NCBI GenBank assembly: GCA_943736015.1
Contig: OX031065.1
Location: forward strand, 23,078,427-23,142,426
DNA from: Tridacna crocea
Taxonomy: Eukaryota > Mollusca > Bivalvia > Cardiida > Cardiidae
Direction: 5' to 3'
DNA length: 64,000 nucleotides
Shown: in pieces, positions 1 through 8,097 of the stretch
How positions within the stretch are numbered: the first letter of the stretch is position 1
Layout of the letters: every line of letters begins with the position of its first letter
Notes under the pieces: generated by a model
The model's input: only the letters and a program-made list of their open reading frames with translations
What the model was told of the DNA's origin: nothing
Databases searched by the model: none
Position numbers and translations under genes: made by a program

Positions 1-10
1 TTTTTTTTTT

Positions 11-157
11 AACTGGAAAAAGTTTCCGCAACAGCAACCCGTTGCTTCTGAATTCTATGTTTTTGCGCAGCAGTTAAACCTAACATTGACTTTTGACTCG
101 CAAGGTCACCAAAATTGACCCTGGTAAGAAAACAGGGAAACATTCGGTTTACCTTTC
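11..157 (+). repeat. Submodule Z of the unit (diverged ~140-bp monomer)
   Basis: Aligns with module A about 140 bp downstream: GCAACAG at 28 matches GCAACAG at 168, TTGCGCAGCAGTTAAACC matches ATGCGCAGCACGTAACC, and ACCAAAATTGACCCTGGT matches ACCAAATCAATGGCCCTAGT. It also holds three short perfect inverted repeats: GGAAA-AAG-TTTCC, AGCAAC-CC-GTTGCT and CCCTG-N9-CAGGG. It is the most diverged of the six modules, and its left limit is approximate. Confidence 0.65.
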
Positions 158-313
158 TTTGATTTGTGCAACAGGTAGCAGTTGCCTCCGAAAGTGTCCG
201 AGTTGAGTTTACAATTTTATGCGCAGCACGTAACCATCACGTATGGGGGACATAGTCATCGTAACCAAATCAATGGCCCTAGTGAGAGAAAACGAAAAAG
301 AAAAATCCCTATG
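158..313 (+). repeat. Submodule A of the unit (~156 bp)
   Basis: Starts at TTTGATTTGTGCAACAG. Shares with module D the order GCGC/TGCG, GTAAC, CACGTATG, then GTA(A/G)-rich sequence and AATGG. In this module the CGAAAAAG to CAAAAAAG change, a CpG transition, separates units U4, U5, U7, U8, U10, U12, U16, U37 and U40 from the rest. Confidence 0.7.
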
Positions 314-495
314 ATTGACTTGAATGACAGACCTGTCGTCTGCTACAAAATGTTCCATAAGTCCATGTTTCATGTTTTCGCGGATGCGTAAATGGCGCCT
401 ATGAGACGGTAGTCAACGTAAATGGTTTGTTGCCATGGTATAAAGACAACGGAGGGGAAAAAAAAAAAAAAATGTCGGAAATTTTGTTCCCTACA
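314..495 (+). repeat. Submodule B of the unit (~182 bp)
   Basis: Starts at ATTGACTT and aligns closely with module C. Shared strings include TCGTCTGC, AAATGTTCC, TTCATGTTTT, CGCGGAT, CGTAAGTGG/CGTAAATGG, CACCTATGAGA, GACGGTAGTC, ACGTAAATGG and GGTATAAAGA. It is longer than C mainly because of a 15-base A-run. The trinucleotide after AAATGG splits the array: GCG in U1, U3, U6 and U11; GCA in other left-hand units; GAA in U9, U14, U15 and U18-U40. Confidence 0.85.
458..472 (+). repeat. Variable A-run in module B
   Basis: Fifteen A residues follow GGAGGGG in U1. The run varies between units and is responsible for most 1-5 bp differences in unit length. It is interrupted by a single G in U5 and U10 (same position), in U29, and in U31 and U32 (same position), so the interruptions mark units that descend from one another. 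Module C has the shorter GAGAGAAAAAATATATT at the aligned place, so this is a local expansion rather than a retroposon tail. Confidence 0.9.
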
Positions 496-671
496 TTTGA
501 CTTAAGAAACATGTGTCGTCTGCCACGAAATGTTCCCTGAGTCGATTTTTCATGTTTTTCGCGGATACGTAAGTGGCACCTATGAGAGACGGTAGTCTAC
601 GTAAATGGGTATGTCGTCACGGTATAAAGAGATTGGAGAGAAAAAATATATTAGAAATTTAGTTCTCTTTG
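496..671 (+). repeat. Submodule C of the unit (~176 bp)
   Basis: Starts at TTTGACTT. It is the closest relative of module B and is linked to D by GTAACTGGCACGTATGA / GTAAGTGGCACCTATGA and by GACGGTAGTC / AACGGTAGTC. CpG is dense here, with six CG within 541-601. Confidence 0.85.
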
Positions 672-847
672 TTTGACTTATGCAGTTGCTACTGAAAGAG
701 TCTTCAGTCTTTTTTTAGCCACTTGTCACATTATTTCCTGGTGTTTTCGCATGTGCGTAACTGGCACGTATGAAACGGTAGTCAATGTAACTGGGTTTCC
801 TGTTGCGGTTTGAAGAGATTAGAAGAATTACGCTTCAATGCCCTTTG
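672..847 (+). repeat. Submodule D of the unit (~176 bp)
   Basis: Starts at TTTGACTT, 176 bp after the same motif in C. GGTTTGAAGAGATTAG at 807 aligns with GGTATAAAGAGATTGG at 621 in module C, so the TATA-like string there has been lost or never arose. Its first ~60 bp are nearly identical to part of module E. Confidence 0.85.
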
Positions 848-1015
848 TTTGATTCATGCAATAGGAATCAATTGCTACTGAAAGAGTATCCAGTCTTTTT
901 TTAGCCACTTGTCACATTCATTTCTGGGTTTTTTGCACTGTACATTGATGATTTTGGCTTATTCAATGTGCAGAATTTAATGTGGTCTGAGTCAGAAAAT
1001 CTAATTAAGGGATAA
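848..1015 (+). repeat. Submodule E of the unit (~168 bp, CpG-depleted)
   Basis: Starts at TTTGATTC. The segment TTGCTACTGAAAGAGT ... GCCACTTGTCACATT at about 872-920 repeats 686-734 of module D almost exactly, offset by a 10-bp insertion. Later parts align weakly: GTGGTCTGAGTCAG with GCGGTTTGAAGAG. Unlike A-D it contains no CG dinucleotide in U1. The right limit is approximate. Confidence 0.7.
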
Positions 1016-1155
1016 AGGGGCATCAAGGGTTTATTTCAAGGGAAGTAACTCTTGCAGGGGGGCTTGAAAAGACCAAAACAAGGTCTTCTGCCACCCTGTT
1101 CTCTTAAATTTTGGCCCTTTTTCAGTGAAATCTGGCATGTGTGGATGGTGCATGC

Positions 1156-1170
1156 CTGGCAGTTTGCCAA
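1156..1170. promoter_or_regulatory. NFI/CTF-like palindrome, one per unit
   Basis: CTGGCAGTTTGCCAA fits the known NFI dimer consensus YTGGCA-N3-TGCCAR at every fixed position. It is retained in all units inspected, and in U26 a C-to-T change makes it fully palindromic (TTGGCAGTTTGCCAA). That NFI binds here is inference: a 15-bp palindrome could also be chance fixed by homogenisation. Confidence 0.45.
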
Positions 1171-1252
1171 GGACTGCACAGCATCCTTCAAAGGAGACTT
1201 TAAATCCACTTTTATGCCATTTTTTGTTCACTGTTTTCTATTGATATATTAG

Positions 1253-1264
1253 GGCGCCATTTTG
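1253..1264 (-). promoter_or_regulatory. YY1/E2F-like element next to the CCAAT cluster
   Basis: On the minus strand this reads CAAAATGGCGCC, close to the YY1 core AANATGGCG and containing a GGCGCC E2F-like half. It lies 19-30 bp from the first CCAAT box, and GATATATTA (1243-1251) lies just beyond it. This order would suit a minus-strand promoter reading towards lower coordinates, but no transcript evidence exists here. Confidence 0.3.
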
Positions 1265-1280
1265 AAGTAATTTTCAAGCT

Positions 1281-1387
1281 CTCTGATTGGCTGATTGGGC
1301 CCAGCTTTGAATTTCTCGAAGCCTCTGATTGGCTGACTGGGCCCAGCTTTGAATTTCTCGAAGCCTCTGATTGGCTGACTGGGCCCC
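1281..1387 (+). repeat. 42-bp minisatellite inside the unit (2 full copies + 23 bp)
   Basis: Copies at 1281-1322 and 1323-1364, then a partial copy 1365-1387. Each begins CTCTGATTGG and ends TTTCTCGAAGC. The first copy has GATTGGGCCC and later ones GACTGGGCCC. Five units (U6, U7, U11, U20, U22) have only one full copy. The CTCGAAG to CTCAAAG change, a CpG transition, marks the first copy in many units. Confidence 0.95.
1283..1376 (-). promoter_or_regulatory. Cluster of three perfect inverted CCAAT (NF-Y) boxes, 42 bp apart
   Basis: CTGATTGGCT occurs at 1283-1292, 1325-1334 and 1367-1376. Its complement AGCCAATCAG fits the NF-Y consensus RRCCAATCAG perfectly. A fourth, weaker match CTGATTGGGC overlaps at 1291. 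The 42-bp spacing is about four helical turns, so the sites face the same side of the DNA. NF-Y acts in either orientation, so no transcription direction follows. The match to consensus is seen; binding is inferred. Confidence 0.55.
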
Positions 1388-1616
1388 ATGCTGATTTCCT
1401 TATTAACCTTTTACCACACAATGACGCCTTTTTACACACCCGAAAGAGAAAGCTTTTGAAAATAATCTGAGAAAAGGAGACAATGCAGGTTACCAACATT
1501 TTCTCCTTTTCCCACAATGTTTTCTACCCTATCGAAGAAAAAATGGATTATAGCTTATTCTTACGTCTTATTGTATCTTTATGGCCTATTTTCAAATTCT
1601 TCAAACTAGAACAAGA

Positions 1617-1627
1617 TTTTTCTTTTT
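1617..1627 (+). repeat. Terminal T-run of the unit
   Basis: An 11-base T-rich run between ACAAGA and AACTGG, interrupted by C in this unit. It is 9-12 pure T in most other units, changed to GAATTTTTTTT at the end of U26 and GATATTTTTTT at the end of U34. It contributes to length variation. Confidence 0.9.
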
Positions 1628-3244
1628 AACTGGAAAAAGTTTCCGCAACAGCAACCCGTTGCTTCTGAATTCTATGTTTTTGCGCAGCAGTTAAACCTAA
1701 CATTGACTTTTGACTCGCAAGGTCACCAAAATTGACCCTGGTAAGAAAACAGGGAAACATTCGGTTTACCTTTCTTTGATTTGTGCAACAGGTAGCAGTT
1801 GCCTCCGAAAGTGTCCGAGTTGAGTTTACAATTTTATGCGCAGCACGTAACCATCACGTATGGGGGACATAGTCATCGTAACCAAATCAATGGCCCTAGT
1901 GAGAGAAAACGAAAAAGAAAAATCCCTATGATTGACTTGAATGACAGACCTGTCGTCTGCTACAAAATGTTCCATAAGTCTATGTTTCATGTTTTCGCGG
2001 ATGCGTAAATGGCACCTATGAGACGGTAGTCAACGTAAATGGTTTGTTGCCATGGTATAAAGACAACGGAGGGGAAAAAAAAAAAAAAATGTCGGAAATT
2101 TTGTTCCCTACATTTGACTTAAGAAACATGTGTCGTCTGCCACGAAATGTTCCCTGAGTCGATTTTTCATGTTTTTCGCGGATACGTAAGTGACACCTAT
2201 GAGAGACGGTAGTCTACGTAAATGGGTATGTCGTCACGGTATAAAGAGATTGGAGAGAAAAAATATATTAGAAATTTAGTTCTCTTTGTTTGACTTATGC
2301 AGTTGCTACTGAAAGAGTCTTCAGTCTTTTTTTAGCCACTTGTCACATTATTTCCTGGTGTTTTCGCATGTGCGTAACTGGCACGTATGAAACGGTAGTC
2401 AATGTAACTGGGTTTCCTGTTGCGGTTTGAAGAGATTAGAAGAATTACGCTTCAATGCCCTTTGTTTGATTCATGCAATAGGAATCAATTGCTACTGAAA
2501 GAGTATTCGGTCTTTTTTTAGCCACTTGTCACATTCATTTCTGGGTTTTTTGCACTGTACATTGATCATTTTGGCTTATTCAATGTGCAGAATTTAATGT
2601 GGTCCGAGTCAGAAAATCTAATTAAGGGATAAAGGGGCATCAAGGGTTTATTTCAAGGGAAGTAACTCTTGCAGGGGGGCTTGAAAAGACCAAAACAAGG
2701 TCTTCTGCCACCCTGTTCTCTTAAATTTTGGCCCTTTTTCAGTGAAATCTGGCATGTGTGGATGGTGCATGCCTGGCAGTTTGCCAAGGACTGCACAGCA
2801 GCCTTCAAAGGAGACTTTAAATCCACTTTTATGCCGTTTTTTGTTCACTGTTTTCTATTGATATATTAGGGCGCCATTTTGAAGTAATTTTCAAGCTCTC
2901 TGATTGGCTGATTAGGCCCAGCTTTGAATTTCTCAAAGCCTCTGATTGGCTGACTGGGCCCAGCTTTGAATTTCTCGAAGCCTCTGATTGGCTGACTGGG
3001 CCCCATGCTGATTTCCTTATTAACCTTTTACCACACAATGACGCCTTTTTACACACCCGAAAGAGAAAGCTTTTGAAAATAATCTGAGAAAAGGAGACAA
3101 TGCAGGTTACCAGCATTTTCTCCTTTTCCCACAATGTTTTCTACCCTATCGAAGAAAAAATGGATTATTGCTTATTCTTACGTCTTATTGTATCTTTATG
3201 GCCTATTTTCAAATTCTTCAAACTAGAACAAGATTTTTTTTTTT
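1628..3244 (+). repeat. Satellite unit U2 (1,617 bp)
   Basis: Marked by AAGTGACACC near 2190 (shared with U3), GATTAGGCCC in the first minisatellite copy with CTCAAAG (shared with U5 and U10), and GTCCGAGTC near 2603. The private TATTCGGTC near 2505 is unusual in creating a CpG. Confidence 0.97.
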
Positions 3245-4862
3245 AACTGGAAAAAGTTTCCGCAACAGCAACCCGTTGCTTCTGAATTCTATGTTTTTGC
3301 GCAGCAGTTAAACCTAACATTGACTTTTGACTCGCAAGGTCACCAAAATTGACCCTGGTAAGAAAACAGGGAAACATTCGGTTTACCTTTCTTTGATTTG
3401 TGCAACAGGTAGCAGTTGCCTCCGAAAGTGTCCGAGTTGAGTTTACAATTTTATGCGCAGCACGTAACCATCACGTATGGGGGACATAGTCATCGTAACC
3501 AAATCAATGGCCCTAGTGAGAGAAAACGAAAAAGAAAAATCCCTATGATTGACTTGAATGACAGACCTGTCGTCTGCTACAAAATGTTCCATAAGTCCAT
3601 GTTTCATGTTTTCGCGGATGCGTAAATGGCGCCTATGAGACGGTAGTCAACGTAAATGGTTTGTTGCCATGGTATAAAGACAACGGAGGGGAAAAAAAAA
3701 AAAAAAATGTCGGAAATTTTGTTCCCTACATTTGACTTAAGAAACATGTGTCGTCTGCCACGAAATGTTCCCTGAGTCGATTTTTCATGTTTTTCGCGGA
3801 TACGTAAGTGACACCTATGAGAGACGGTAGTCTACGTAAATGGGTATGTCGTCACGGTATAAAGAGATTGGAGAGAAAAAATATATTAGAAATTTAGTTC
3901 TCTTTGTTTGACTTATGCAGTTGCTACTGAAAGAGTCTTCAGTCTTTTTTTAGCCACTTGTCACATTATTTCCTGGTGTTTTCGCATGTGCGTAACTGGC
4001 ACGTATGAAACGGTAGTCAATGTAACTGGGTTTCCTGTTGCGGTTTGAAGAGATTAGAAGAATTACGCTTCAATGCCCTTTGTTTGATTCATGCAATAGG
4101 AATCAATTGCTACTGAAAGAGTATTCAGTCTTTTTTTAGCCACTTGTCACATTCATTTCTGGGTTTTTTGCACTGTACATTGATCATTTTGGCTTATTCA
4201 ATGTGCAGAATTTAATGTGGTCTGAGTCAGAAAATCTAATTAAGGGATAAAGGGGCATCAAGGGTTTATTTCAAGGGAAGTAACTCTTGCAGGGGGGCTT
4301 GAAAAGACCAAAACAAGGTCTTCTGCCACCCTGTTCTCTTAAATTTTGGCCCTTTTTCAGTGAAATCTGGCATGTGTGGATGGTGCATGCCTGGCAGTTT
4401 GCCAAGGACTGCACAGCATCCTTCAAAGGAGACTTTAAATCCACTTTTATGCCATTTTTTGTTCACTGTTTTCTATTGATATATTAGGGCGCCATTTTGA
4501 AGTAATTTTCAAGCTCTCTGATTGGCTGATTGGGCCCAGCTTTGAATTTCTCGAAGCCTCTGATTGGCTGACTGGGCCCAGCTTTGAATTTCTCGAAGCC
4601 TCTGATTGGCTGACTGGGCCCCATGCTGATTTCCTTATTAACCTTTTACCACACAATGACGCCTTTTTACACACCCGAAAGAGAAAGCTTTTGAAAATAA
4701 TCTGAGAAAAGGAGACAATGCAGGTTACCAGCATTTTCTCCTTTTCCCACAATGTTTTCTACCCTATCGAAGAAAAAATGGATTATTGCTTATTCTTACG
4801 TCTTATTGTATCTTTATGGCCTATTTTCAAATTCTTCAAACTAGAACAAGATTTTTTTTTTT
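3245..4862 (+). repeat. Satellite unit U3 (1,618 bp)
   Basis: Has the GGCGCC variant in module B, the CCA/AGCATCC type in the core as in U1, and AAGTGACACC as in U2. Two full minisatellite copies. Confidence 0.97.
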
Positions 4863-6479
4863 AACTGGAAAAAGTTTCCGCAACAGCAACCCGTTGCTTC
4901 TGAATTCTATGTTTTTGCGCAGCAGTTAAACCTAACATTGACTTTTGACTCGCAAGGTCACCAAAATTGACCCTGGTAAGAAAACAGGGAAACATTCGGT
5001 TTACCTTTCTTTGATTTGTGCAACAGGTAGCAGTTGCCTCCGAAAGTGTCCGAGTTGAGTTTACAATTTTATGCGCAGCACGTAACCATCACGTATGGGG
5101 GACATAGTCATCGTAACCAAATCAATGGCCCTAGTGAGAGAAAACAAAAAAGAAAAATCCCTATGATTGACTTGAATGACAGACCTGTCGTCTGCTACAA
5201 AATGTTCCATAAGTCTATGTTTCATGTTTTCGCGGATGCGTAAATGGCACCTATGAGACGGTAGTCAACGTAAATGGTTTGTTGCCATGGTATAAAGACA
5301 ACGGAGGGGAAAAAAAAAAAAAAATGTCGGAAATTTTGTTCCCTACATTTGACTTAAGAAACATGTGTCGTCTGCCACGAAATGTTCCCTGAGTCGATTT
5401 TTCATGTTTTTCGCGGATACGTAAGTGGCACCTATGAGAGACGGTAGTCTACGTAAATGGGTATGTCGTCACGGTATAAAGAGATTGGAGAGAAAAAATA
5501 TATTAGAAATTTAGTTCTCTTTGTTTGACTTATGCAGTTGCTACTGAAAGAGTCTTCAGTCTTTTTTTAGCCACTTGTCACATTATTTCCTGGTGTTTTC
5601 GCATGTGCGTAACTGGCACGTATGAAACGGTAGTCAATGTAACTGGGTTTCCTGTTGCGGTTTGAAGAGATTAGAAGAATTACGCTTCAATGCCCTTTGT
5701 TTGATTCATGCAATAGGAATCAATTGCTACTGAAAGAGTATTCAGTCTTTTTTTAGCCACTTGTCACATTCATTTCTGGGTTTTTTGCACTGTACATTGA
5801 TCATTTTGGCTTATTCAATGTGCAGAATTTAATGTGGTCTGAGTCAGAAAATCTAATTAAGGGATAAAGGGGCATCAAGGGTTTATTTTAAGGGAAGTAA
5901 CTCTTGCAGGGGGGCTTGAAAAGACCAAAACAAGGTCTTCTGCCACCCTGTTCTCTTAAATTTTGGCCCTTTTTCAGTGAAATCTGGCATGTGTGGATGG
6001 TGCATGCCTGGCAGTTTGCCAAGGACTGCACAGCAGCCTTCAAAGGAGACTTTAAATCCACTTTTATGCCGTTTTTTGTTCACTGTTTTCTATTGATATA
6101 TTAGGGCGCCATTTTGAAGTAATTTTCAAGCTCTCTGATTGGCTGATTGGGCCCAGCTTTGAATTTCTCGAAGCCTCTGATTGGCTAACTGGGCCCAGCT
6201 TTGAATTTCTCGAAGCCTCTGATTGGCTGACTGGGCCCCATGCTGATTTCCTTATTAACCTTTTACCACACAATGACGCCTTTTTACACACCCGAAAGAG
6301 AAAGCTTTTGAAAATAATCTGAGAAAAGGAGACAATGCAGGTTACCAGCATTTTCTCCTTTTCCCACAATGTTTTCTACCCTATCGAAGAAAAAATGGAT
6401 TATTGCTTATTCTTACGTCTTATTGTATCTTTATGGCCTATTTTCAAATTCTTCAAACTAGAACAAGATTTTTTTTTTT
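4863..6479 (+). repeat. Satellite unit U4 (1,617 bp)
   Basis: Has CAAAAAAG in module A, TTTTAAGGG near 5887 (private), and GGCTAACTGGG in the second minisatellite copy near 6184, a change shared with U12 and U16. Confidence 0.97.
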
Positions 6480-8097
6480 AACTGGAAAAAGTTTCCGCAA
6501 CAGCAACCCGTTGCTTCTGAATTCTATGTTTTTGCGCAGCAGTTAAACCTAACATTGACTTTTGACTCGCAAGGTCACCAAAATTGACCCTGGTAAGAAA
6601 ACAGGGAAACATTCGGTTTACCTTTCTTTGATTTGTGCAACAGGTAGCAGTTGCCTCCGAAAGTGTCCGAGTTGATTTTACAATTTTATGCGCAGCACGT
6701 AACCATCACGTATGGGGGACATAGTCATCGTAACCAAATCAATGGCCCTAGTGAGAGAAAACAAAAAAGAAAAATCCCTATGATTGACTTGAATGACAGA
6801 CCTGTCGTCTGCTACAAAATGTTCCATAAGTCCATGTTTCATGTTTTCGCAGATGCGTAAATGGCACCTATGAGACGGTAGTCAACGTAAATGGTTTGTT
6901 GCCATGGTATAAAGACAACGGAGGGAAAAAAAAAAGAAAAAATGTCGGAAATTTTGTTCCCTACATTTGACTTGAGAAACATGTGTCGTCTGCCACGAAA
7001 TGTTCCCTGAGTCGATTTTTCATGTTTTTCGCGGATACGTAAGTGGCACCTATGAGAGACGGTAGTCTACGTAAATGGGTATGTCGTCACGGTATAAAGA
7101 GATTGGAGAGAAAAAATATATTAGAAATTTAGTTCTCTTTGTTTGACTTATGCAGTTGCTACTGAAAGAGTCTTCAGTCTTTTTTTAGCCACTTGTCACA
7201 TTATTTCCTGGTGTTTTCGCATGTGCGTAACTGGCACGTATGAAACGGTAGTCAATGTAACTGGGTTTCCTGTTGCGGTTTGAAGAGATTAGAAGAATTA
7301 CGCTTCAATGCCCTTTGTTTGATTCATGCAATAGGAATCAATTGCTACTGAAAGAGTATTCAGTCTTTTTTTAGCCACTTGTCACATTCATTTCTGGGTT
7401 TTTTGCACTGTACATTGATCATTTTGGCTTATTCAATGTGCAGAATTTAATGTGGTCCGAGTCAGAAAATCTAATTAAGGGATAAAGGGGCATCAAGGGT
7501 TTATTTCAAGGGAAGTAACTCTTGCAGGGGGGCTTGAAAAGACCAAAACAAGGTCTTCTGCCACCCTGTTCTCTTAAATTTTGGCCCTTTTTCAGTGAAA
7601 TCTGGCATGTGTGGATGGTGCATGCCTGGCAGTTTGCCAAGGACTGCACAGCAGCCTTCAAAGGAGACTTTAAATCCACTTTTATGCCGTTTTTTGTTCA
7701 CTGTTTTCTATTGATATATTAGGGCGCCATTTTGAAGTAATTTTCAAGCTCTCTGATTGGCTGATTAGGCCCAGCTTTGAATTTCTCAAAGCCTCTGATT
7801 GGCTGACTGGGCCCAGCTTTGAATTTCTCGAAGCCTCTGATTGGCTGACTGGGCCCCATGCTGATTTCCTTATTAACCTTTTACCACACAATGACGCCTT
7901 TTTACACACCCGAAAGAGAAAGCTTTTGAAAATAATCTGAGAAAAGGAGACAATGCAGGTTACCAGCATTTTCTCCTTTTCCCACAATGTTTTCTACCCT
8001 ATCGAAGAAAAAATGGATTATTGCTTATTCTTACGTCTTATTGTATCTTTATGGCCTATTTTCAAATTCTTCAAACTAGAACAAGATTTTTTTTTTT
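6480..8097 (+). repeat. Satellite unit U5 (1,618 bp)
   Basis: Shares with U10 the G-interrupted A-run near 6925-6940, CGCAGATG, ACTTGAGAAAC, GATTAGGCCC and GTCCGAGTC. U5 and U10 are about 7,996 bp apart and look like copies of one parent. Confidence 0.97.

Larger units (their letters stand above)
11..1627 (+). repeat. Satellite unit U1 (1,617 bp), reference for sub-features
   Basis: Complete unit used here as the reference. Private changes include GATGATT near 947 (GATCATT elsewhere), ACCAACATT near 1494 (ACCAGCATT elsewhere), TTATAGC near 1549, and a C that interrupts the terminal T-run at 1622. It carries the CCA variant at 1218-1220 (others mostly CCG) together with AGCATCC, a combination shared only with U3, U6, U7 and U11. 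Two full 42-bp minisatellite copies are present. Confidence 0.97.
1016..1627 (+). repeat. Non-modular core of the unit (~610 bp)
   Basis: No similarity to modules Z-E is visible. In order it holds a perfect inverted repeat AAGACC-N7-GGTCTT (1069-1087), an NFI-like palindrome, a GATATATTA element, a GGCGCC/YY1-like element, the 42-bp minisatellite, a HindIII site (AAGCTT) and a terminal T-run. A G-run at ~1057-1062 is 6 long in most left-hand units and 7-8 long in most right-hand units. Its open frames (66-101 codons, both strands) overlap each other and are not supported as genes. Confidence 0.8.

Noticed and set aside
182-391. 69-codon plus-strand frame recurring in nearly every unit
   Set aside because: It starts at TTG, has no homologue I recognise, lies within monomer-derived sequence, and is broken by a one-base loss in U25 and U27. 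Recurrence only reflects the repeat.
458-472. A-run as the poly(A) tail of an inserted retroposon
   Set aside because: The flanks on both sides align with modules B and C, where a shorter A-rich string exists at the same place. It is a local slippage expansion.
439-630. TATAAAGA in modules B (439) and C (623) as promoters
   Set aside because: They are the same monomer position repeated, flanked by no initiator or downstream gene, and the homologous place in D reads TTTGAAGA. Not supported as promoters from sequence alone.
1031-1252. Overlapping 62-75 codon frames on both strands of the core
   Set aside because: Both strands are open over the same ~200 bp because stop codons are few there. 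Ends shift with the G-run length between units, which a real gene would not tolerate.
1309-1321. Heat-shock element in the minisatellite (GAATTTCTCGAAG)
   Set aside because: TTCTCGAA gives one correct inverted pair, but the first GAA is one base out of phase for nGAAnnTTCnnGAAn, and the CTCAAAG variant destroys the last block.
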